Source of the DNA: Enterococcus sp. HY326
GTDB lineage: Bacteria; Bacillota; Bacilli; Lactobacillales; Enterococcaceae
Assembly (NCBI RefSeq): GCF_026157065.1
Contig: NZ_JANLGQ010000003.1
Location: 434,001-498,000, forward strand
DNA: 64,000 nucleotides
Direction: 5' to 3'
Shown: piece by piece, positions 33,093 through 41,247 of the stretch
How positions within the stretch are numbered: position 1 is the first letter of the stretch
Layout: each line of letters begins with the position of its first letter
The notes under the pieces: model-generated
What the model saw: only the letters and a program-made list of their open reading frames with translations
Told to the model about the DNA's origin: nothing
Databases searched by the model: none
Made by a program: the position numbers and the translations under genes

Positions 33093-33452
33093 ATGATTCA
33101 AGCGAAAGTCAATGGGATTGGTAAAGCAGCAATGAGTGACGAACCGCTGCTACTTTTTTTTAATGACAGCGTCAAAGAAACAGAGGAATTAAAAAATCAT
33201 GTCATCATTCAAGAAATTTCCGGAGAAGTACCGGAATTTGATCTTAAAAAAGGCAGTAGCATTTCTTTTGATGACCAAGAGTACCAAGTCGTTCACGTGG
33301 GGCCAGTTGCCAATCGCAATTTGACTGATATTAATCATGTGGCCTTTGTATTTACAGATGTGCCAACTGAGGATGCGATTTTAAACGGCGTTTACTTAAC
33401 GCCGCAAGTTGTGCCGACAATTTCTGTGGGTACAGTGATTACTTACAAATAA
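33093..33452 (+). CDS. Stand-alone PTS glucitol/sorbitol-type IIA protein
   Basis: The 119-residue protein matches the glucitol IIA family along its whole length, e.g. YQVVHVGPVANRNLTDINHVAFVF and the PTISVGTVITYK ending. No IIB, IIC or sorbitol dehydrogenase gene is nearby. Compared with the E. coli IIA as I remember it, the expected phosphorylated His lies in a segment just before a GE pair. Here that segment is NHVIIQEISGEV: residues 41-43 are Glu, Ile and Ser, and the nearest His is 36. The protein may therefore not carry phosphate and could be regulatory. ATG 33093 follows GGGAGGA. Confidence 0.8.
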   Translation: MIQAKVNGIGKAAMSDEPLLLFFNDSVKETEELKNHVIIQEISGEVPEFDLKKGSSISFDDQEYQVVHVGPVANRNLTDINHVAFVFTDVPTEDAILNGVYLTPQVVPTISVGTVITYK

Positions 33453-33645
33453 AAAAGTCCGGTCGCTATTTTTAGTCTAAGTAGAAAAATGACTATTTGA
33501 GTAACACTCAGCTTAGATGGAATCTTGCGTTACCTAGAAATTATTTGGATTTTAAAGCTGAATATCAGCAAATAGGTTGTTATTCAACAGTAGTTTAAAA
33601 GCAGCTATAAGTGATTTTGCTGCAAAAAAATTTAAGGAGGCCGCC

Positions 33646-34824
33646 ATGGGAGAGGAAAATAAAAAGAAGTTTTCTTGGTTTTGGCGCTGGTTCTTAAATA
33701 ATCAAGTTGTCACGGCGCTGTTAATTGTCCTGTTGGTGCTATTAATTATTCTGACCTTTACGAAGGTGTCGTATCTTTTTGAACCAGTTGGTCAGTTTTT
33801 AGCAGTCGTTGGCTTGCCGATTATATTATCGGCCATCTTGTATTATTTATTAAATCCAGTGGTTGACTACCTTGAAAAAAAGAAAGTACCCCGCGTTGTC
33901 AGTATTATTTTAGTATTTATTTTAATTGTGCTGCTGCTTATCTGGGGAATTGTTGCCTTGATTCCACGGATTCAAGAACAGGTCTTAAGCTTTGCCAATA
34001 ATTTTTCCAGCTATGCTAATACGCTGAACAATATGATTGATGAAATCACCAGCCATCCGATTTTTGGTGAACTCAGTACCCAGCTGGATGAAATCGGTCA
34101 GCAGATTAGCAGTTCAATTGGTAGTATTGTCCAAAATATTTCCCAAACGACTTTTAGAGGTCTGGGCAATATTGTCAGTACAGTCGCTACAATCGTGGTC
34201 GCCATTGTCACGATGCCGTTTATTCTTTTTTATCTGTTAAAAGACGGCAAACGCTTGGCGGATTATTTTCTAAAATTTTTGCCAACTAAATGGCGTCAAC
34301 CGACCTATTCAGTCTTATCTGAAATGAATCAGCAGGTCTCTTCTTATATTCGTGGCCAATTAACGGTGGCCTTTCTGGTTGCCGTGATGTTTATCATCGG
34401 CTTTACGATTGTCGGCTTGGACTATGCCGTCACTTTAGGAATTTTGGCTGGCTTTTTAAACTTGATTCCGTATCTTGGTTCTTTTTTAGCGATGATTCCA
34501 GCAGTTTTTATCGCTTTAGTCATCAGTCCTTTTATGTTAGTCAAGGTCATCATCGTCTTTATCATCGAGCAAACGATTGAAGGCCGCTTTGTTTCTCCAT
34601 TGATTTTAGGTAGTCAATTAGCGATTCATCCGGTGACGATTTTATTGGTGCTATTAACTTCTGGTCGACTCTTCGGCGTCGTCGGCGTCATTTTAGGAGT
34701 GCCGGTTTATGCCGCCGCCAAAGTTGTCATCAGCCATATCTTTGATTGGTATCGCAGTATTTCTTCTCTTTATCAAGAAGAGCCAGAGACAGATACCCAA
34801 TCAGATAAAGAAATTAAAGAGTAA
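33646..34824 (+). CDS. AI-2E family transporter (YdbI/TqsA-like)
   Basis: The 392-residue membrane protein has about eight hydrophobic segments and the AI-2E family layout. A cytoplasmic N-terminus leads to helices near 18-80, a soluble helical stretch (about 110-190) with ISSSIGSIVQNISQTTF, then GQLTVAFLVAVMFIIGFTIVGLDYA and the conserved GFLNLIPYLGSFLAMIP. IEGRFVSPLILGSQLAIHP is the family signature near the end. Despite the name most members do not move autoinducer-2; sodium antiport or export roles are known for some. ATG 33646 with AAGGAGG is chosen over the longer frame. Confidence 0.87.
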   Translation: MGEENKKKFSWFWRWFLNNQVVTALLIVLLVLLIILTFTKVSYLFEPVGQFLAVVGLPIILSAILYYLLNPVVDYLEKKKVPRVVSIILVFILIVLLLIWGIVALIPRIQEQVLSFANNFSSYANTLNNMIDEITSHPIFGELSTQLDEIGQQISSSIGSIVQNISQTTFRGLGNIVSTVATIVVAIVTMPFILFYLLKDGKRLADYFLKFLPTKWRQPTYSVLSEMNQQVSSYIRGQLTVAFLVAVMFIIGFTIVGLDYAVTLGILAGFLNLIPYLGSFLAMIPAVFIALVISPFMLVKVIIVFIIEQTIEGRFVSPLILGSQLAIHPVTILLVLLTSGRLFGVVGVILGVPVYAAAKVVISHIFDWYRSISSLYQEEPETDTQSDKEIKE

Positions 34825-34832
34825 AAAAAATG

Positions 34833-34878
34833 TAGCACTTAGCGAAGACGAAGGTCGTTTTTGCTAGGTGCTTTTTTA
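34833..34878 (+). terminator. Terminator of the AI-2E gene
   Basis: AGCACTTAGC pairs with GCTAGGTGCT (one mismatch), with ACGA/TCGT inside and six T residues behind. Confidence 0.85.
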
Positions 34879-34881
34879 TTT

Positions 34882-34986
34882 TGGAAGAAAAAATCCTTTG
34901 GCTGGTATCAGCAGGTAATTGCCACGAATGGACAAGCCGTTCTTGAAGAAGTTAATCAAGTCAAACAAAGCCTGCAAGAGGTTTAA
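34882..34986 (+). pseudogene. Possible C-terminal gene remnant
   Basis: A protein-like frame without a start codon ends at TAA 34984-34986. The readable part, GWYQQVIATNGQAVLEEVNQ then VKQSLQEV, has the composition of a helical protein end. It begins inside the AI-2E terminator region, so its 5' part would have been deleted. Short length makes chance possible. Confidence 0.25.
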
Positions 34987-35029
34987 AAATAAAAGCGGCG
35001 CCAATCTGAAAAAAAACTGGCGCCGCTTT
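34984..35029 (-). terminator. Terminator of the azoreductase gene
   Basis: AAAGCGGCGCCA (34992-35003) pairs perfectly with TGGCGCCGCTTT (35018-35029). On the minus strand the stem is followed by a T-rich tail (TTATTTTTA). It lies 37 bases beyond the azoreductase stop. Confidence 0.9.
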
Positions 35030-35065
35030 ATAGGTTATGTGATAGACATCAAAGTTTTTTTGAGC

Positions 35066-35686
35066 TTAGAAATTCAAAGCTGCTTCTTTAGCTGCTGCTA
35101 AACCAGCGTTTAAGATTTCATCTTTTTGTTCTGGATGATGGTCGATACCTTCGATTTCGATTTTTGTCACGTCTGCAACGCCGACAAAATTCAAGATACC
35201 TTTAACGTATTGAGAAGCGAAATCTTGGCCGCCATACATGCCACCTGCAGATTGAATGTGCATTGCTTTTTTGCCAGAAGTCAAAGGACGAGGGCCATCA
35301 ACTGTATAACGGAAGGTTTTGCCTGCCACGTTAACAGTATCAAACCAAGCCTTCAAGCGTGTTGGAATATTCAAGTTCCATAAAGCATTGATGATGACGA
35401 CTTTATCAGCCGCTAGGAATTGGTCAGTTGAAGCATTAAAGCCGGTGATTTTACCTTGTTGTTCAGGTGTTAAGGCTGTAAATTCAGTACCAGTTCTTAA
35501 AGCTTCCCAGCCAGTTAAAACGTCTTTGTCGATTTCAGGCACGCCGTCTTCGAATAAGTTAATAGTGATGATTTCATCACTAGGATTTTTTTCTTTGTAA
35601 GTATCTAAAAAGACTTCTGCAGCCTTCAAAGATTTTGATTCCAAACCAGTTAATGGATGAGCATTGATAACTAAAACTTTAGACAT
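35066..35686 (-). CDS. azoR: FMN-dependent NADH-azoreductase
   Basis: The 206-residue flavodoxin-fold enzyme reduces azo dyes and, more relevantly in the cell, quinones by two-electron transfer. MSKVLVINAHPLTGLESKSLK is the FMN phosphate-binding start, and NALWNLNIPTRLKAWFDTVNVAGKTFRY is the highly conserved flavin and dimer region. HIQSAGGMYGGQDFASQYVKGIL follows near residue 145. A good promoter lies at 35714-35764 with an operator-like sequence identical over 14 bases to that of the dioxygenase gene. This points to joint induction by quinone-like electrophiles. ATG 35686 follows AAAGGAG. Confidence 0.92.
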   Translation of the reverse strand: MSKVLVINAHPLTGLESKSLKAAEVFLDTYKEKNPSDEIITINLFEDGVPEIDKDVLTGWEALRTGTEFTALTPEQQGKITGFNASTDQFLAADKVVIINALWNLNIPTRLKAWFDTVNVAGKTFRYTVDGPRPLTSGKKAMHIQSAGGMYGGQDFASQYVKGILNFVGVADVTKIEIEGIDHHPEQKDEILNAGLAAAKEAALNF

Positions 35687-35713
35687 GTAGTAATTCTCCT
35701 TTAAATTTTAATA

Positions 35714-35764
35714 ACTAAAAGTAAGTAACGGGATTATTCTACCTGATAAATTTTTAAATGACAA
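35714..35764 (-). promoter_or_regulatory. Promoter and operator of the azoreductase gene
   Basis: Minus strand: -35 TTGTCA (35759-35764), 17-bp spacer, -10 TAGAAT (35736-35741), then TACTTACTTTTAGT at 35714-35727. That last stretch is identical to 2210-2223 at the dioxygenase promoter, although the outer palindrome is less complete here. Confidence 0.75.
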
Positions 35765-35968
35765 TAGTAATGCTCAAATAAAAACTTATCCCTCAAAATT
35801 AACGTAAAACAGCAGGAAATTTTCTGTATTTTTAAGCAAAAAAATTAGCGCATGCTGATAAGAAAATTTTTTTGTCGTAATTGTTTTTTTCGTGAATTAG
35901 TATATTTTTTCACAGTCCATTGGTGTAAAATAATTTTTATTGAGATTGTTTCAAGAAAGGATAGTGAC

Positions 35969-36736
35969 ATGTACACTCCATATGAAATCGGCGAAATCGC
36001 TGTCGAAACGGGCGTTAAAAAAACCAAAAAAACTTTATTAGAAAAATTAATTTTAGGCTTTATCGGCGGGGCGATGATTTCCCTCGGCTACCTAGCGTAT
36101 ATCCGGGTGATTTCTTCGGTGGCCCACGAATTAGGCAGCCTCGCATCTTTTATTGGTGCCTGTGTCTTTCCAGTTGGGCTGGTTGTTATTTTGATGGCTG
36201 GTGGGGAACTAATTACCGGCAATATGATGGTGGTAGCGATTAGTTTTTTTGCAAAAAAAATTAGTTTTCTAGATGTTGTCAAAAATTGGTTGGTGATTAC
36301 TTTTGCCAATTTAGTAGGCGCCTTTTTTGTGGCTTACTTTTTTGGACATATTGTTGGCTTGACTGGTTCTGGGGTCTATCTTGAAGAAACGATTGCCGTG
36401 GCAGGAGCTAAAATCGATGCCACTTGGCTGCAGGCTTTTGTTTCTGGGATTGGTTGTAACTGGTTTGTCTGCTTAGCTGTTTGGTTATGCTATGGGGCAA
36501 AAGATGCCGCAGGAAAAATTTTAGGCATCTGGTTTCCTGTGATGACCTTTGTCGCTATTGGCTTTCAGCATAGCGTGGCCAATATGTTTGTGATTCCCGC
36601 TGCCATCTTTGAAGGCAGCTACAGCTGGTTAGATTTTTTTAACAATGTGATACCAGTTTACTTTGGCAATATTGTCGGTGGGGCAATTTTTGTCGGCTTC
36701 TTTTATTATATGATTTATTTGCGGAAGCCTCATTAA
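35969..36736 (+). CDS. Formate/nitrite transporter family channel
   Basis: The 255-residue protein has six transmembrane helices and the FNT family marks: GFIGGAMISLGYLAYIRV in helix 1, GGELITGNMM in the first half-helix and GIGCNWFVCLAVWLCYGAKD in the second. GFQHSVANMFVIP carries the conserved His of the pore. It would pass formate or nitrite (or related acids) across the membrane as a pentamer. No formate-lyase or nitrite genes are adjacent. I chose ATG 35969 with AAAGGA upstream; the open frame reaches back to 35852 without a ribosome binding site. Confidence 0.9.
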   Translation: MYTPYEIGEIAVETGVKKTKKTLLEKLILGFIGGAMISLGYLAYIRVISSVAHELGSLASFIGACVFPVGLVVILMAGGELITGNMMVVAISFFAKKISFLDVVKNWLVITFANLVGAFFVAYFFGHIVGLTGSGVYLEETIAVAGAKIDATWLQAFVSGIGCNWFVCLAVWLCYGAKDAAGKILGIWFPVMTFVAIGFQHSVANMFVIPAAIFEGSYSWLDFFNNVIPVYFGNIVGGAIFVGFFYYMIYLRKPH

Positions 36737-36750
36737 GAAAAAATTGAATG

Positions 36751-36819
36751 AAAAAACCTACTAAAGCTTAAGATAACCAGTCTTCCTATGACTGTTCTTA
36801 AGCTTAGTATGTTTTTTTA
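36751..36819. terminator. Bidirectional terminator
   Basis: AAAAAACCTACTAAAGCTTAAG pairs imperfectly with CTTAAGCTTAGTATGTTTTTTT around an inner CAGTC/GACTG stem. It separates the convergent FNT and WxL-interacting genes. Confidence 0.85.
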
Positions 36820-37857
36820 TTTCTTCAACTGTTTTTTCAATTTCCAATATTTGTAAGCGAAGAAACCACCGCCGCCAATTGCCAGCGCAACAGCAATCAC
36901 AATCACGATATAAAGTAAGGAATTATCGGTTGCCGTTGTGGCTGTTGCCGGTTCGGCACTCGTTGCATTCAAGTCAGCGGCCGTTTCTGGTGAAATCGTA
37001 AAATCAACCGTCTCCTGCCATTCCTGCTGCCCAGATATCGCTGTGACAACCATCTGATAATCGCCAGCTGTTAAGCTTTGATTTTCCATAGGAATAAAAA
37101 AATTAAAACGGGAGCTAGGAGCAAATTGTAAATTTTGACTGCTGTCTTCAAGAACTGTTTCATTCTCTCGTGTAATTGTGTAGCTGAGGTTAACCTGATT
37201 CAAATAGGCAGCTGCCTGATTATTGATTAGCAAATTAATGCCGTTGCGACCATTTTCTTGGGCAGCTTCGGCGTCTTCAAAAGTTAGCTCAGGTGTCACT
37301 GCAGTTTGATTTTCCTGTAGCAGCAACGCAATTTCTCGAGAAAATCGCTGTTTGACATTACTGTCTTCGCCACTCGTTTCAGCAGAGGAAATATAAATGC
37401 CACCGGCTAAAACCCCATCAAAGGATGTTTCTGGCATTGTGACGGTGAGGGGGACTTGAGCCGTTTCACCGGCGGCTAATGTTAATTGGCTAGTCTCCAG
37501 CTCAACAAAGTCCTCAATGTTTAAAGTCGGCTGACTTAAATCAGTATTGTTACCGGAATACTCCACCACGCCAACAATATTTGTGACAGCGCGATTAAAA
37601 CTGAGATTCAAATTCAACTCCTCAGTCGAATCATTGGTCACATCAATTAGCAATTGGCTGCTGGTGCCGGCTGTTTGCAAAATATCAAAATAACTCGTGT
37701 TGTTGCCAATTTGATTTTCTGGGACTTCAATGGTAGCTGTGAAATTTCCTAAACTCGTGCTAGACGCCTGAGTAAAGGTCGGCTGAAATAAACAGAAGAA
37801 AATCCCTGCAATCAGCAGGGATAATAATTTTAACCAAGAACAACCTTTTATCTTCAT
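36817..37857 (-). CDS. WxL-interacting surface protein (DUF916-DUF3324)
   Basis: The 346-residue protein has a signal peptide (about 1-31, hydrophobic LLSLLIAGIFFCLFQ), a DUF916 domain (about 38-160, with GVLAGGIYIS), and a DUF3324 domain (about 165-295). A Thr/Ala-rich linker, one transmembrane helix (LLYIVIVIAVALAIGGGGFFAY) and a basic tail (KYWKLKKQLKK) follow. This is the classical companion of WxL proteins, anchored in the membrane and reaching into the wall. It follows the WxL gene by 12 bases in the same operon. Such loci usually also hold a large WxL adhesin; none is here. Confidence 0.9.
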   Translation of the reverse strand: MKIKGCSWLKLLSLLIAGIFFCLFQPTFTQASSTSLGNFTATIEVPENQIGNNTSYFDILQTAGTSSQLLIDVTNDSTEELNLNLSFNRAVTNIVGVVEYSGNNTDLSQPTLNIEDFVELETSQLTLAAGETAQVPLTVTMPETSFDGVLAGGIYISSAETSGEDSNVKQRFSREIALLLQENQTAVTPELTFEDAEAAQENGRNGINLLINNQAAAYLNQVNLSYTITRENETVLEDSSQNLQFAPSSRFNFFIPMENQSLTAGDYQMVVTAISGQQEWQETVDFTISPETAADLNATSAEPATATTATDNSLLYIVIVIAVALAIGGGGFFAYKYWKLKKQLKK

Positions 37858-37869
37858 AACTTCTCCTTA

Positions 37870-38493
37870 TTATTTAGCAGAATTTGCTGGGGCAGAACTG
37901 AAAGTCCAATCCAATGTTGTGGTATATTCAGTCGCTAATTTCCGAGTGTTTTCCGCAATGTTCATCGCAAATTGGCTCAAGTCAACCGATGTTTCTCCTA
38001 AACCTTCACCAGCGCCAGCATTCAACACATCGTACGTAGTTCCTGGAATTAATGCTAAGTCACCAGCAGTTGCAAAATTACCGGCAATTGTGTTTTCTGT
38101 AAGGTTAGTGACTGCTGCATCGTGGGAAATAATTAATGACGTATTGTTTAAGGCTTCTCCGGTAGTTGCCGCAAATTGACTTTCTTGAGTCAATTTAATC
38201 GACCATTCACCAGCTGCATCGCCACGGTTATCGCTAACTGTGACAGTACCAGTGGTTGCGCCATCACTTTGCGTACCAGTTGTAGTAGCAGTTCTCGTTT
38301 CAGCTGCTGTCGTTTGAATGGATAAGGCACCAAAATTTAAACTTGTTGGAATGGTGTTTTCTCCATTAAAGGTGATACCAGCATCCTCATAATTCAACCC
38401 ACCTGTTGTGGTCGTACTGGCCAATGCAATACTTCCTTGAATAAATAAAGCCCCCGCTAAAACGACCGTCGATAAAATATATTTCGTTTTCAT
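37870..38493 (-). CDS. Small WxL-domain surface protein with atypical motifs
   Basis: The 207-residue protein has a signal peptide ending near ALASTTTT and a C-terminal WxL-like domain for binding to the cell wall. The two Trp motifs are present, but the Leu is replaced: AGEWSIKLTQESQF has WSI and TLDWTFSSAP has WTF, where the family normally has WxL. The rest (GTVTVSDNRG, then NNTSLIISHDAAV) fits the family. It lies in an operon with the DUF916/DUF3324 gene and has a promoter at 38644-38673. The length is that of small WxL proteins. Confidence 0.85.
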   Translation of the reverse strand: MKTKYILSTVVLAGALFIQGSIALASTTTTGGLNYEDAGITFNGENTIPTSLNFGALSIQTTAAETRTATTTGTQSDGATTGTVTVSDNRGDAAGEWSIKLTQESQFAATTGEALNNTSLIISHDAAVTNLTENTIAGNFATAGDLALIPGTTYDVLNAGAGEGLGETSVDLSQFAMNIAENTRKLATEYTTTLDWTFSSAPANSAK

Positions 38494-38768
38494 GTTTTTC
38501 CTCCAAAAGTTAAAAGTTTTTTCTTTTCTGAGATTTAAAAATAATTCAGAAATGCTTTATGAACAATCTCTTTGCTTTTTCAAAATAATTGGTTGATGAG
38601 AGATTTTTATTTTCAGTAGGAAAAAAGGCTGATTTTTAAAGGCTTTATACCGTGATAGTAGCGGAGATGTCAAAATAATTCATTATTTTCCCCAAAAAAT
38701 AAAATCGGAATCTCAAAAAAATGTGATGAACATTTTTTAGATAAGTGTGAAACTTTCATGCAAAATAC
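38494..38768. other. Divergent intergenic region, WxL promoter and leader
   Basis: This is the AT-rich gap between the WxL operon and the tetR operon. It holds the WxL promoter (38644-38673) and a leader of about 145 bases with one hairpin, AATCTCT (38565-38571) with AGAGATT (38599-38605). I see no ORF with a credible ribosome binding site. Confidence 0.6.
38644..38673 (-). promoter_or_regulatory. Promoter of the WxL operon
   Basis: Minus strand: -35 TTGACA (38668-38673), 18-bp spacer, -10 TATAAA (38644-38649). It leaves a long leader to ATG 38493. Confidence 0.6.
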
Positions 38769-38825
38769 TTGCCTTCTGCAACCATCGTGCTATAATGACA
38801 AAGCGTCATATGACATGTTGTCATA
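38769..38825 (+). promoter_or_regulatory. Promoter and tandem TetR operators
   Basis: -35 TTGCCT (38769-38774), 16-bp spacer, -10 TATAAT (38791-38796). Two directly abutting 15-bp palindromes follow: ATGACAAAGCGTCAT (38795-38809) and ATGACATGTTGTCAT (38810-38824), each ATGAC-N5-GTCAT. The first overlaps the -10. Confidence 0.8.
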
Positions 38826-38853
38826 TAAATTTGGTTGAGAGGAGACGAAAAAA

Positions 38854-39519
38854 ATGCCCACCAATACTTTTTTCGGACTGCCACAGGAAAAACAGCAGCG
38901 TTTGTTGGATGCAGCCAAGATTGAGTTTTCTAGAGCTTCATTAAACGAAGCTTCGATTTCCAATATTATCAAGCTGGCTGAGATTCCCCGGGGAAGTTTT
39001 TATCAGTATTTCGAAAATAAAGAAGACCTCTACTATTATTATTTTGATCAGCTGCGGCATGATACCCGTCAAGAATTGCACAAGTCGATTCAAGCGGCTG
39101 ATGGTGATTTATTGGAGGGAATAAAAAGCTATTCCAGCAAAATGATTTACGAAATTTTAACAGGAGAAAATTCGGCCTTCTTCAAAAATTTATTTATGAA
39201 CATGGATTATCGTTTCTCCAGAAGAATGACTGCCCAGATGGATGGCGATGAGAAGGCAGAAAAACGCCGGCATCAACGACATCAAGAGGATTATTCTCTG
39301 TGGGATAGCATTGATCAGAGTCAATTGAAAGTTGACAATCAAGAGGACTTTCGCATGCTGCTGCATATGCTGATGACTCAAATGTTTATCATGATTGCCA
39401 CCGGATATCGAATGCAGCAGAGCGATCCGGATTTTCAAGTGATGGACTTAATTAAAAAATTCCAAACGCAAATTAATTGGGTGCGGGATGGAATTTATCT
39501 ACAGAAAGAAGGGGAATAA
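38854..39519 (+). CDS. TetR-family regulator of the ABC exporter
   Basis: The 221-residue protein has an N-terminal TetR helix-turn-helix (EFSRASLNEASISNIIKLAEIPRGSFYQYFENKEDLY, about 24-60) and a helical ligand-binding part with a His/Arg-rich segment (AEKRRHQRHQEDYSLW). It directly precedes two half-transporter genes with no spacer, and its own promoter carries two matching palindromes. It very likely represses the three-gene operon and is released by a transported compound. GAGGAGA precedes ATG 38854. Confidence 0.9.
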   Translation: MPTNTFFGLPQEKQQRLLDAAKIEFSRASLNEASISNIIKLAEIPRGSFYQYFENKEDLYYYYFDQLRHDTRQELHKSIQAADGDLLEGIKSYSSKMIYEILTGENSAFFKNLFMNMDYRFSRRMTAQMDGDEKAEKRRHQRHQEDYSLWDSIDQSQLKVDNQEDFRMLLHMLMTQMFIMIATGYRMQQSDPDFQVMDLIKKFQTQINWVRDGIYLQKEGE

Positions 39520-41247
39520 ATGCTAAAAATTATTAAAAGAATTGCGCCAGCTTCCGCAATCGCTGCGTTTCTCTTTATGATTGTGCAAGTAATGGCGGAT
39601 TTATATTTGCCAACATTAACCTCCAATATTATCGACAATGGCGTTGCCAAAGGCGACATTGATTATATTTGGCAAACAGGTTTTGTGATGATTGGTTTTT
39701 CTGTCATCAGTATTATTGCCGCCCTTGGCAATACCTTCTTTGCGACACGGGAATCGCAAAAGCTAGGCAAGGATTTACGAAGCGAGATTTATCAAAAGTC
39801 AGAAAATCTTTCCACCAATAGTTTTGATAAATTTGGGACAGCGTCTTTAATTACAAGAACGACTAATGACGTCACCCAAATTCAAATGGTCATGCAAATG
39901 TTTTTGCGGATGATGATTAACGCCCCGATTACTTTAATTGGTGCCAGCTTTTTAGCCTATCAAAAAGATGCCCAGCTGACTAAAATCTTTTTGATTGTCA
40001 TTCCAATCATGATTGTGTTAATTGGTGCTATTATGTTTTTTGCAGTGCCGCTTTTTAAGAGCATGCAAAAGAAAAATGACCGTTTGAACTTAGTTTTTCG
40101 GGAAGGCTTAACTGGTGTTCGGGTTATTCGTGCCTTTAATAAAGCACCTTATGAAGAAAATCGTTTTGACGATGCCAACAAAGATTATTTGCACACAGCA
40201 GTGAAAGTCAACACAATTGTTGCTTTGATGCTGCCAATCATGACTTTGATTATGAGTGGAACCAACGTAGCAATTATTTGGATTGGCGGCCACTATGTAG
40301 CAGATATGAGCATGGAAGTCGGTAATTTAATTGCCTTTATGACTTATGCGACGCAAATTTTAATCAGCTTTATGATGCTCTCCATGATTTTTGTGATGGT
40401 GCCTAGAGCGCAAGCATCAGCCGCTCGGATCAATGAAGTCTTAGATGAAAAAGATCAAATCGTCGACCCGACTAATCCTGAGACTATTTCACCAGAAGGC
40501 ACAGCTGCTAGCTTAGCCTTCGATCATGTTGACTTCCGTTACCATGGAGCTGAAAATTTGGCGTTAGAGGATATTGATTTCAAAGCAAATTCCGGCGATG
40601 TGGTCGCCATTATCGGCGGGACCGGTTCAGGGAAATCGACATTGGTTAACTTAATTCCCCGCATGTTTGATATCGATGAGGGTGAAATTTCGATTAATGA
40701 TAAAAGTATCAGCAAGGTGACCCAGGAAAATCTGCGGGACAATATCGGTTTTGTCCCACAAAAGGCCGTCCTGTTTTCGGGAACGATTCGAGAAAATATG
40801 CAATATGGTCGTGAAGATGCCACTGATGACGAAATTTGGAAGGCTTTAGAAATTGCTCAAGCCAGTGACTTTGTTAAAAACTTAGAAGAGGGCTTAGACA
40901 GTCATGTGGAACAAGGTGGCGGTAATTTTTCCGGTGGTCAAAAACAACGGTTAGCGATTGCTCGGGCGTTAGTCAAACAAGTTGACCTATATGTGTTCGA
41001 TGATTCCTTTTCAGCATTGGACTTTAAAACGGATGCCAATTTACGAAAAGCGTTGAAAGAAAATGTTACTGACAGTATCGTGGTGCTAGTGGCACAACGG
41101 GTTAGTACAGTAATTGATGCCGATACGATTTTAGTTTTAGACCAAGGGAAAGTCGTTGGTCAAGGAACGCATAAAGAATTATTGGCAACGAATGAAACCT
41201 ATCAAGAAATTGTTCATTCTCAACTGAGAGAGGAGGACTTGGCATGA
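39520..41247 (+). CDS. ABC exporter half-transporter with degenerate catalytic site
   Basis: The 575-residue protein has six N-terminal transmembrane helices (about 1-310) and an ATPase domain with Walker A GGTGSGKST (about 366), signature NFSGGQKQR and Walker B LYVFDDSFSALD. The catalytic Glu after Walker B is Asp, as in the degenerate half of heterodimeric multidrug exporters such as BmrCD, LmrCD and the enterococcal Efr pumps. It overlaps the next gene (ATGA), whose product has the canonical Glu, so the two form one asymmetric pump. The TetR gene upstream controls them. Confidence 0.92.
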   Translation: MLKIIKRIAPASAIAAFLFMIVQVMADLYLPTLTSNIIDNGVAKGDIDYIWQTGFVMIGFSVISIIAALGNTFFATRESQKLGKDLRSEIYQKSENLSTNSFDKFGTASLITRTTNDVTQIQMVMQMFLRMMINAPITLIGASFLAYQKDAQLTKIFLIVIPIMIVLIGAIMFFAVPLFKSMQKKNDRLNLVFREGLTGVRVIRAFNKAPYEENRFDDANKDYLHTAVKVNTIVALMLPIMTLIMSGTNVAIIWIGGHYVADMSMEVGNLIAFMTYATQILISFMMLSMIFVMVPRAQASAARINEVLDEKDQIVDPTNPETISPEGTAASLAFDHVDFRYHGAENLALEDIDFKANSGDVVAIIGGTGSGKSTLVNLIPRMFDIDEGEISINDKSISKVTQENLRDNIGFVPQKAVLFSGTIRENMQYGREDATDDEIWKALEIAQASDFVKNLEEGLDSHVEQGGGNFSGGQKQRLAIARALVKQVDLYVFDDSFSALDFKTDANLRKALKENVTDSIVVLVAQRVSTVIDADTILVLDQGKVVGQGTHKELLATNETYQEIVHSQLREEDLA

